Assembly (NCBI GenBank): GCA_029251085.1
Contig: JAQXDZ010000015.1
Span: 1-64,000 of the forward strand
DNA: 64,000 nt
Direction: 5' to 3'
Origin: Mariniblastus sp.
GTDB lineage: Bacteria > Planctomycetota > Planctomycetia > Pirellulales > Pirellulaceae
Position 1 is the first letter of the stretch. Each line of letters opens with the position of its first letter. A model generated the notes under the pieces. It made no database searches. It worked only from the letters and a program-made list of their open reading frames with translations, and had not been told where the DNA came from. Of the stretch, positions 58,301 to 64,000 are shown piece by piece. A program made the position numbers and the translations under genes.

Positions 58301-58391
58301 CTGCTCTCGCAAAATCGACGCAGGTGAGTGAAAGGATAGAAACGAGACAGAGACGCGTCGCAAACGTACGAAGCCAGAAATTTTTAAACAT
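55362..58391 (-). CDS. Secreted autotransporter-type beta-strand repeat protein with PEP-CTERM tail
   Basis: The frame runs to 58511, but the ATG at 58391 gives a normal signal peptide (MFKNFWLRTFATRLCLVSIL) and a 1,009-residue protein. After the leader comes DLTWTGGGGDNNWSTGANWG, the usual opening of planctomycete/verrucomicrobial repeat proteins. The middle is a long series of autotransporter-associated beta-strand repeats such as NIYTGTTTVNAGILRL, NSYTGGTTINSETEI and NSYLGETQVNAGTLVI, predicted to form a beta-helix. The C-terminus is a PEP-CTERM sorting signal: VPEPTTFLMFGLGLGCLG followed by FGRRRK. No translocator beta-barrel is present. Surface display or release through exosortase-type processing is likely. 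Confidence 0.9.
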   Translation of the reverse strand: MFKNFWLRTFATRLCLVSILSLTCVDFARADLTWTGGGGDNNWSTGANWGSGSAPTANDTLDFAGIIRPSSVNDLADGTTFGDIDFLNSTNTNFSLSGNRITLGGNINVANNGSGTFTHSIANNLELSGSREFYAQGDETLVLSGNITSTAGTQNFSKGGDGTLILQGTNNASDNGINQLQVWKGTVQFSGVENLGDSFIQGGLNTNTGTLEYVGAGSTTDLQIKVGDNTAGSGQTGGMNIESNGTGALVFDTEFKLNGRNVNATVARTLSLGGTNTDDNRVVQGIQDNNTAGGGIINLVKDGAGTWVLGNDDGSGDANIYTGTTTVNAGILRLSDEDKLYNNTQTDWNSTNVTVASGATLAFNMSTGDGSGSFANWTKANLVSAFDGIGTGFESGSSLGIHINSGVSQTFSNTDDAANPALNEVNAGTGFRKTGDGTLITAKNHKFTGVLNVDAGTLQLGTGFSNGMVGGGTARYFTSDAVVASGAKLKFFKNLDNEQVITSSISGAGTIEIDAKARISGDLSGFSGTTNITNGSLELGDNATSGSLGGDVIIASGAQLFVSRSDAYTFSGQISGDGSLIQEGDNAGEAQFSGEQLILSGNNSYTGGTTINSETEIVAASNSALGTGVVTLAGTNAGLILNDGITLVNNINLANDNALNHVELSTGGGSAILSGDIAVNNNDVLDLHFRTNGGNLTVAGNIADGAGDGFFYKDQDGTLTLTGNTTLTGGVRIEGGLSSVLQIGNGGTTGSVTSEIDNRGLVVFNRSNAYTHSGVISTTGLGTVRQSGSGTTTLTGVNSYLGETQVNAGTLVINGDQSAATGNVIVASGATLAGTGTIGGATTISGTHGPGNSAGIQTFNSDLSYEAGAVIDWELVSNASDSSGTRGTDFDGIDVGGALSFNGATTLNFDFSGSVNFADAFWTTDGASESWSIFTGATSVNSIENLSFNVNGATSPGTFTLSENGSDVVLNYSFSAVPEPTTFLMFGLGLGCLGFGRRRKAVKSVPSKA

Positions 58392-58660
58392 GGTGAGCAA
58401 CTTGTGGTGCGGTATATCAATTAGGCCCCGGCAATCCGTAGCCGCGGCGAACTGAATCGATCGCACGGATCGATTTCTGTCCCCAGTATTACCTCCGAAG
58501 GAAAAATTCAAACCGAAAAATCGTTATTTTCGTCAAATTCCTCCACCCAAGCCCCCACCCATAAGACAATTCAATCGGCGTGAACGTTTTCAAGGATTTC
58601 CAGACCGAAAGGGCGTCTTTTTTACCGTTGCCCACATTTCATCCGCTCCACACTCAAAAA

Positions 58661-60736
58661 TTAGCGTGAGTCTGGACGGCCTTTTTTCCGGGCTGCCTTT
58701 CGATCCGGACGATATCCCTGACCTGGCGCAAAGCGCCCCTGCTTTTTAGAAGACTTTTTCTGACCGTGCCCCGATTCGCCGGCACTTTTTCCATCCGGCA
58801 TCCGATGGACGTATTCACCACGAAATTGCTTTCCCGCCATTCTTCGGCGACGGTCAACCGCTTCTTTGGGAGCCTTGGCTGGAATCAGGCAGTCACATCC
58901 ATTCCCAATCAACTCTTTGCGTCCCGCATCGAGCAGCGCCTTTCGCACTTCAAAATAGTTTTCCGGTTTGAAGAACTGCATTAACGCTCGCTGGGTTTTT
59001 CGATCCTTTAATTTTTTGGCAATGAAGACCGGCTCTTTCGTAAACGGATCCATTTCGGTGTAGTACATACACGTCGCGACATCCAAGGGAGCCGGGATGA
59101 AATCCTGTACCTGATCCGGTTTATACCCATTTCGTTTAAGGAACACGGCGAGGTCGATCATTGAGTTAACATCACTGCCCGGATGACTGGAGATGAAGTA
59201 AGGCACGATGTATTGCTTCTTCCCCGCCTTCTTCGACTCTTCACGAAATTTTGTCGAAAACGACTCAAAATCCTCGACGCTTGGCTTCCGCATTTTATCG
59301 AGCACATCATCGTTGGCATGCTCGGGCGCGACCTTCAACAAGCCGCCGACGTGGTGCTCGGTCAATTCCTTCATGTACTCCGGACTTCGCCGAGCCAAAT
59401 CCATCCGGATCCCACTGGCGACCAGAACTTTTCGAACGCCTTTTACCTCACGCGCTTCTTTCATCAGCTGAATCAAGGGAGCGTGATCCGTACCGAGCAG
59501 CTTACAAATTTTTGGATGTACACAAGATTGCCTCCGACAAACGGCTTCAACCTCTGGTTTACTGCATTTCATTTCGTACATATTTGCCGTGGGGCCACCG
59601 ATATCGCTAACGACCCCAGTGAATTTTGGGTCTTCGGCCATTCGGTTGATTTCTGAAATCACCGAGTCTTTGCTGCGCGACTGGATGACACGGCCTTGAT
59701 GAGCCGTAATCGAACAAAACGTACACCCCCCAAAACAACCTCGCATGATCGTGACCGAATCCTTAATGGTCGCGAACGCTGGAATGGGTTCTTTGTAACT
59801 GGGGTGCTGTTGTCGCGTATACGGAAGCCCGTAAATTTGATCCATCGCATCCTGGCTGATTGGAAACTGCGGCGGATTGACGACGACTGTTAGTCCGCCA
59901 TGCTTTTGAGTAAGGCGTTTCGCGTTGTAAGGGTTTGTCTCGTTATGGATAATTTTGGTGGCTTCTGCGAAAGCAAATTTGTCTTCACGCACCTTTTCAA
60001 AACTAGGAAGCTCAATGGCATCCTCGGGAATTGGATCTTTCGCACCGCACACATAGGCTGCGCCGAGCATGTCCCGCAAGTCTTTGACCGATTCGCCTGC
60101 ATCCAAACGTTCGGCAATTTCAACGATTGGATTTTCACCCATCCCGTAAAGAACAAGATCCGCTTTACTATCGAGCAAAATTGATTTACGAACGTTATCG
60201 CCCCAATAATCATAGTGAGCGAGTCTTCGCAACGAAGCCTCAACTCCCCCGGCAATAACTGGCACACCTTTATAGGCCTCGCGAGCTCGATGACAGTACG
60301 AAAGCGTAGCTCGATCTGGACGTAAACCAATTCGGCCGCCGGGCGAATAGGCGTCGCTGTTTCTAACTTTGCGATTCGCTGTGTAGTGGTTGATCATGGA
60401 ATCCATGTTGCCGGCACTGATCCCAAAAAACAGCCGCGGTTTTCCAAACCGTTGCCAGTCATCGCAATTACGCCAGTCCGGTTGCGAGACGATTCCCACT
60501 CGAAAACCAGCGGCCTCGAGCGTTCTACCGAGAATTGCCATCGCGAAACTTGGATGGTCGATGTAAGCATCTCCAGTCACGAAGACAACATCCAGCTCAT
60601 CCCAACCCCGCGCCTTCGCTTCCTTCATGGACATCGGCAGCGGGATCTTTCCAGCCGGCGCAGGTACAGCAGTTCCCCGTAACGTCTCAAGACGGGCACA
60701 TTCTTTTTTCGCAGTGTCGATGACGGGGAGGTTCAT
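58661..60736 (-). CDS. YgiQ family radical SAM protein
   Basis: A 691-residue protein of the YgiQ (UPF0313) family. The N-terminal domain has LDVVFVTGDAYIDHPSFAMA, a B12-binding-like region also seen in the family. The radical-SAM cluster motif is MRGCFGGCTFCSITAHQGR (CxxxCxxC, about residue 331). Downstream blocks are KVLVASGIRMDLA, LKVAPEHANDDVLDKMRKP and YFISSHPGSDVNSMIDLA. The C-terminal tail is basic and low-complexity (GQKKSSKKQGRFAPGQG). The biochemical reaction is not known for the family. It is transcribed alone. Confidence 0.94.
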   Translation of the reverse strand: MNLPVIDTAKKECARLETLRGTAVPAPAGKIPLPMSMKEAKARGWDELDVVFVTGDAYIDHPSFAMAILGRTLEAAGFRVGIVSQPDWRNCDDWQRFGKPRLFFGISAGNMDSMINHYTANRKVRNSDAYSPGGRIGLRPDRATLSYCHRAREAYKGVPVIAGGVEASLRRLAHYDYWGDNVRKSILLDSKADLVLYGMGENPIVEIAERLDAGESVKDLRDMLGAAYVCGAKDPIPEDAIELPSFEKVREDKFAFAEATKIIHNETNPYNAKRLTQKHGGLTVVVNPPQFPISQDAMDQIYGLPYTRQQHPSYKEPIPAFATIKDSVTIMRGCFGGCTFCSITAHQGRVIQSRSKDSVISEINRMAEDPKFTGVVSDIGGPTANMYEMKCSKPEVEAVCRRQSCVHPKICKLLGTDHAPLIQLMKEAREVKGVRKVLVASGIRMDLARRSPEYMKELTEHHVGGLLKVAPEHANDDVLDKMRKPSVEDFESFSTKFREESKKAGKKQYIVPYFISSHPGSDVNSMIDLAVFLKRNGYKPDQVQDFIPAPLDVATCMYYTEMDPFTKEPVFIAKKLKDRKTQRALMQFFKPENYFEVRKALLDAGRKELIGNGCDCLIPAKAPKEAVDRRRRMAGKQFRGEYVHRMPDGKSAGESGHGQKKSSKKQGRFAPGQGYRPDRKAARKKGRPDSR

Positions 60737-61058
60737 TGTCTAATTTGACTCAGATCTCAATATTATTATTTACAAATCTCAACTTACCCGACCAGCTTTC
60801 GGGCAACAGAAAACACTGCCCACAGTATATCCCCAAATCCATATTCCTCATCTAGCCATTCATGGAAACTTAAAGAAAGAAAATAACTCGATGCGAATCA
60901 GATAAAAAGAATCGAATACACGGGCTGGAATCAGAATCCTCAGGCCACAAAACATCCATTGCCCGCCCAAAAACAGGTAAGTGACCGGCATCAACGAAAA
61001 AAACCCGCCATCTCTGGCGGGTCTCATCATTTCTAAAGCTAACCAACTGTTCTTGAAA
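60737..61058. other. Intergenic region with minus-strand terminator
   Basis: A 322-bp gap holding the terminator described separately near its right end and, presumably, the YgiQ promoter. No ORF or RNA gene was seen. Confidence 0.5.
60996..61022 (-). terminator. Rho-independent terminator of the lipoprotein/DUF1559 operon
   Basis: On the minus strand acccgcca-gaga-tggcgggt forms an 8-bp stem with a 4-nt loop, followed by a run of T residues. It lies 37 bp after the stop codon of the lipoprotein gene. Confidence 0.9.
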
Positions 61059-61514
61059 TCAGTCGAGAATCACTTCGATTTTCGGATTATCGGCAACAAT
61101 GGTCAGTGTAAGCGGAGTTGAGCGGAGTCGCTCGTATGCCTCTGGAATCGGTCGATTCTTGAGCGATTTAAGGAACTTAGCGGCCTTCATAATCGACGCC
61201 TCGTCCTCTCCGCGATCTCCCGGAATTGGCCCCTCGACAACAAGCACTTTGCAATCGCAAGCACAACAACCTGATTCTTCTTTACCTGGAAGCCGAAGCG
61301 TAAACTCGCCCTTAGCATCCGAAACTCCGGAAGCAACGAAATTGCCATCCAAACCTTCCGCCATTGGCACGAGTTTAATCTCCGCGTTGGGCAGAGGCTT
61401 TCCACGCAGCATCAAAACGCCACTTACCGGCACGACTTCAACCTTCGCGTCTCCACTGCATCCAGCGAGTAGCACTGCAAAGCTGCAGCAAGACACCAAG
61501 AATCCAAATTTCAT
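61059..61514 (-). CDS. Lipoprotein with transthyretin/carboxypeptidase-regulatory-like fold
   Basis: About 151 residues from the ATG at 61514, 4 bp after the DUF1559 stop. ATGs at 61532 and 61550 would overlap that gene and cannot be excluded. The leader MKFGFLVSCCSFAVLLAGCS has a good lipobox (LAGC). The body is a beta-sandwich of the type common next to DUF1559 genes in planctomycetes: VSGVLMLRGKPLPNAEIKLV, then SGVSDAKGEFTLRLPG. An unusual cysteine cluster, GCCACDCKV, replaces the usual Gly/Pro turn before the last strands. Function is unknown. It is in an operon with the DUF1559 gene upstream, and a terminator follows. Confidence 0.82.
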   Translation of the reverse strand: MKFGFLVSCCSFAVLLAGCSGDAKVEVVPVSGVLMLRGKPLPNAEIKLVPMAEGLDGNFVASGVSDAKGEFTLRLPGKEESGCCACDCKVLVVEGPIPGDRGEDEASIMKAAKFLKSLKNRPIPEAYERLRSTPLTLTIVADNPKIEVILD

Positions 61515-61518
61515 CAAG

Positions 61519-62478
61519 TTAGTTTTGAACATTGACCACGATTCCATCATTTCGGACTGCCAAACTTTGAAGCGTCACTAAATCAGCGGTTCCAGTCAGT
61601 GTCACAAACTGAACAGAGCCATCGGCCATTACGAAATTTGCACCGCCTGGATGCCCACTGCTGAACGAATTGAACTTCTTGTCCGTCATCGAATAGCTCG
61701 GGTTAGGACCTGAGCCAACAGGAAGCTTGTAATTGATTGGCTCAATGACGCCAGACATGCAGTCACGTGCCGCGGTACGGTTAGACCAAGCCCAACCACG
61801 ATAGTTTTTGAAATTCTGCCACTCATCGTCTTTTGAATACCGCTCGCCCACGAGCAATGTGTTCGAAGAACCGTCGGTGATCATTCCGAACGTTGTCTTG
61901 CTGTTGTAGTACATCACTCCATCGAAAGAAACGCTGTAGTAGTACCAAGTCTGTAGACCAGCAACAGAGAAGTAGCTGTTGGCGCCGAAGTAATAGTCGT
62001 TGTAATTAACAACTTGCTCGTCGATGTCAGAGGGACACAAAAGTGTCGGAATGACGTTTGCCGCTGGTGAATCTTCACCGCTTGCATTGGCATACTCACG
62101 CTGATTCAAATTCAACTGGTCGAATAAATTATTCTGCTCCATGAACGGAAGAACCCAAACCATCCAAGAACCGAACTTTCCGTTAATCGCCGGCTGTTTC
62201 AGTCCCATACTGTTTGCTTGCCCCGTGTAAAACGAGCCCGAGCCTTGATTAATCGGCACATTAAGCCCCGGAGGAAAGTGTTGGAACGCACTTTCGTAAT
62301 TCAAGCACGCCAAACCAGCTTGTCGCAGATTGTTAGCACACTGGGTCCGGCGAGCAGCCTCGCGAACCTGTTGAACGGCCGGCAATAGCATTCCGATAAG
62401 AATGCCGATGATGGCAATTACAACCAAAAGCTCAACCAGAGTAAATCCGGTTCGCCTTGATCTAGAATTTGAAAACAT
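61519..62478 (-). CDS. DUF1559 pseudopilin-like protein
   Basis: A 319-residue DUF1559 protein. The prepilin-like motif is [19 protein letters not shown] after a short basic leader, then QVREAARRTQCANNLRQAG. The H-X9-DG motif is intact (HPGGANFVMADG, then SVQFVTLTG). A GAGG ribosome binding site stands 6 nt before the ATG. It is the first gene of a two-gene operon with the lipoprotein gene. This DUF1559-plus-lipoprotein pairing recurs in planctomycetes, which suggests they act together at the cell surface; that is inference. Confidence 0.94.
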   Translation of the reverse strand: MFSNSRSRRTGFTLVELLVVIAIIGILIGMLLPAVQQVREAARRTQCANNLRQAGLACLNYESAFQHFPPGLNVPINQGSGSFYTGQANSMGLKQPAINGKFGSWMVWVLPFMEQNNLFDQLNLNQREYANASGEDSPAANVIPTLLCPSDIDEQVVNYNDYYFGANSYFSVAGLQTWYYYSVSFDGVMYYNSKTTFGMITDGSSNTLLVGERYSKDDEWQNFKNYRGWAWSNRTAARDCMSGVIEPINYKLPVGSGPNPSYSMTDKKFNSFSSGHPGGANFVMADGSVQFVTLTGTADLVTLQSLAVRNDGIVVNVQN

Positions 62479-62883
62479 AGTTACCTCGATAGGAAGATAA
62501 AATTAATACGGCAACAGGACTGCGGCGTATCAAACGAACAACGCAGCTTACAAATGGTCAATTAGCGGGAATTGTAGATGGAACCCCCGCCTTTCGCTAG
62601 CTACTGAATGTGAAACTCCGGTGAAAATCCGCAACTCGGTCCGTGTCACGAAAACTGAGTAAACGAGGCTCTATTTAACGCGAAAAAAATCGGCCTTCCA
62701 CGACTTTAACGCGCCCGAGGCAGATTGCTCTCTCCACCATGTAGACACCTAGCAATCCTCCTGTTTGCTTCCCCAATCCTCAACCACAGGCTTATGTCAA
62801 TCGATTTGCATTAATGCTCGATTACCAACCTACGAGAGCCAAACTGGCCCACCAATCTCGCCCACGGTTTCGGTATTTACGGT
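62479..62883. other. Intergenic region, no gene seen
   Basis: A 405-bp gap between the esterase gene's 3' end and the DUF1559 gene, both on the minus strand. No ORF, hairpin-plus-T-run or repeat was recognised. It should hold the DUF1559 promoter. Confidence 0.45.
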
Positions 62884-64000
62884 CTATTTATCCAACTGAC
62901 TCTTTGCAAATTTGACGTATTGCTGCCAATCGAAAAGTGTGATGTCGTGCTTACCCGTTCTCGAATGATACCCACGGAGCCCGGTAATCACCGGGCTATC
63001 CGCCGCCGGTGGATCAACGTCAAGCGTTGGGTCGCCGTAGAGCGCAAACACGCCGTTTGCATTTTGAAGCGATAAATACTCGCCTCGCGGATCTGCCCAC
63101 AGATCTTTCGTCGCACTGGCAACATAAACCGCTCTCGGTGCGATTAACGCCATCAGCATGTGCTGATCGACCGGCAGTTCATTTTCCCGACCATTGAATT
63201 CTGAAAATCGGTCGCAAAACCAATGAGGGAAAACTCGATTGATAACTGCGACCGTTTCACCAAATTTCCTACGACTTAAGGCAGCCCCTCCACATCCAGA
63301 ATTATTGCTAATCGTGATCCAGAATCGCTCATCCGAAGCCCCCGCCCAAAGGGAAGTTTTGCCAAGCCTTGAATGCCCGACTACAGCCACGTGTTTACCG
63401 TCAACACTGGCATCTGATTCAAGATAGTCGAGACAGCGTGAAAGCCCCCACGCCCAAGCTCCAATCGAACCCCACTCAGTTTCCTTTGGTTTTGTTTGCC
63501 CCGCCTCGTAAAACAGCGGATGAATTCCATTTTTGAATTCGTCATGAATATCGGGATCAACATCGCCGTAATAAATTGTTGCCAACCCATAACCCGCTTT
63601 CACCAATTCTTTATAGGGCCAGCGGCTCGCCGAAGTCCCTCGCCCCGCCTCGTTTGCGCGGTTGCCCTTCGTGGGGGGCGATTCGCGATCTCGCACCCAA
63701 CTGTCTGTGATCGGCACCCGAGGATCATTCGTGGTCGTATGATTACCTTGAAAGTTGTATCCCAAAAAACAGGGAACCGGCGATTCTGTCTTGGGAACCG
63801 TGACCAGCAGGTTTGCAAAATTGGTCGGATCATTACCAAACACAATCTTTACTAACTTACGAACCGCTGCTCCGTCTAAAACTTCCCAAGACGAGACTAC
63901 CTTAAAGTCCACTGAAACTTTACGCTTCGGAACGTGACCGTACACGTTATCTGCCATTGCATTAAATACTTCCATTCGGCGTTTTGACTGCCACGCTTCC
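62884..64000 (-). CDS. CE15-like (glucuronoyl esterase family) alpha/beta hydrolase, N-terminus off window
   Basis: The frame stays open to the right edge: codons before the internal Met at 63975 read EAWQSKRR, and the joined EAWQSKRRMEVFNAMADNVYG matches the start of the CE15 domain, so the true start lies outside. About 371 residues are visible. The nucleophile elbow is VVGHSRLGKTSLWAGA (GxSRxGK), the CE15 signature. It is followed by WITISNNSGCGGAALSRRK and the catalytic His candidate in KHDITLFDW. The DQHMLMALIAPRAVYVA block is also typical. CE15 enzymes cleave esters of glucuronic acid, as between xylan and lignin. In marine planctomycetes the natural ester is probably on algal polysaccharides; that is inference. 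Confidence 0.9.
   Translation of the reverse strand, partial: EAWQSKRRMEVFNAMADNVYGHVPKRKVSVDFKVVSSWEVLDGAAVRKLVKIVFGNDPTNFANLLVTVPKTESPVPCFLGYNFQGNHTTTNDPRVPITDSWVRDRESPPTKGNRANEAGRGTSASRWPYKELVKAGYGLATIYYGDVDPDIHDEFKNGIHPLFYEAGQTKPKETEWGSIGAWAWGLSRCLDYLESDASVDGKHVAVVGHSRLGKTSLWAGASDERFWITISNNSGCGGAALSRRKFGETVAVINRVFPHWFCDRFSEFNGRENELPVDQHMLMALIAPRAVYVASATKDLWADPRGEYLSLQNANGVFALYGDPTLDVDPPAADSPVITGLRGYHSRTGKHDITLFDWQQYVKFAKSQLDK

Noticed and set aside
58590..58625. A possible plus-strand terminator with a T-run
   Set aside because: The stem is short with a bulge, and no plus-strand gene ends before it.
1..64000. CRISPR arrays, insertion sequences, prophage or integrated elements
   Set aside because: No regular short repeats, transposase or integrase motifs, or flanking direct repeats were recognised; the region reads as ordinary chromosome.

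Overview
The window looks like a chromosomal segment of a marine-type planctomycete, most likely Pirellulales. The evidence is two DUF1559 pseudopilin-like proteins with H-X9-DG tails, two formylglycine-type sulfatases, FG-GAP/ASPIC-UnbV (CRTAC1-like) lipoproteins, a PEP-CTERM beta-strand-repeat protein, an MJ0042-type zinc-finger membrane protein, LL-diaminopimelate aminotransferase (dapL) and a giant double UvrA. Nothing marks it as plasmid, phage or transposon: I found no transposase, integrase, CRISPR array, rRNA or tRNA.

Layout. 1-2.6 kb: a Tat-exported iron-sulfur/molybdopterin oxidoreductase operon that runs off the left edge. 3-12 kb: a PQQ-type beta-propeller, a CBM9-like protein and the 2,341-residue tandem UvrA. 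12.6-20 kb: an HD-GYP signalling protein, an acyltransferase, a sulfatase, a short ArsC-family gene with an in-frame UGA, a zinc-finger membrane protein and a DUF1559 protein. 20.8-26.5 kb: a complete 2-oxoglutarate dehydrogenase operon (E1-E2-E3). 26.6-34.7 kb: housekeeping and hypothetical genes (pentapeptide repeat, membrane protein, family 5 uracil-DNA glycosylase, CPBP protease, dapL, SDR). 35.1-45.6 kb: one minus-strand operon of three tandem CRTAC1-like genes, a sulfatase and a zinc dehydrogenase. 45.9-49.7 kb: a lactonase, an ABC-F ATPase and a membrane protein. 50.1-55.3 kb: the conserved phoH / 7TM-HD / ybeY / corC-like cluster. 55.4-64 kb: the PEP-CTERM protein, a YgiQ radical-SAM enzyme, a lipoprotein/DUF1559 pair and a CE15-like esterase cut by the right edge.

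Main discovery. Four genes appear to encode selenocysteine proteins. Each of the three tandem CRTAC1-like genes is interrupted at the same place by one in-frame UGA (EVDx-UGA-SCLWR). The reading frame and protein similarity continue through it to an ASPIC/UnbV C-terminal domain. In all three, a hairpin with a GGUC apical loop starts 11 nt after the UGA, with its loop 17 nt after it, much like the SECIS of E. coli formate dehydrogenase mRNA. Independently, an ArsC-family gene at 17.26-17.61 kb has UGA where the first cysteine of the CxxC redox motif belongs (G-UGA-K-T-C), followed by a perfect 7-bp hairpin whose loop begins with G. A conventional gene finder would split or lose all four. UGA also ends several ordinary genes here, so this is recoding rather than a different genetic code. 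The selenocysteine machinery itself (selA, selB, selC, selD) is not in the window and is the key prediction to test.

Other points of interest are a duplicated domain of about 140 residues at the C-terminus of the double UvrA, a YbeY whose third metal-binding histidine is aspartate, an SDR with YxxxR in place of YxxxK, and a 58-residue membrane protein.
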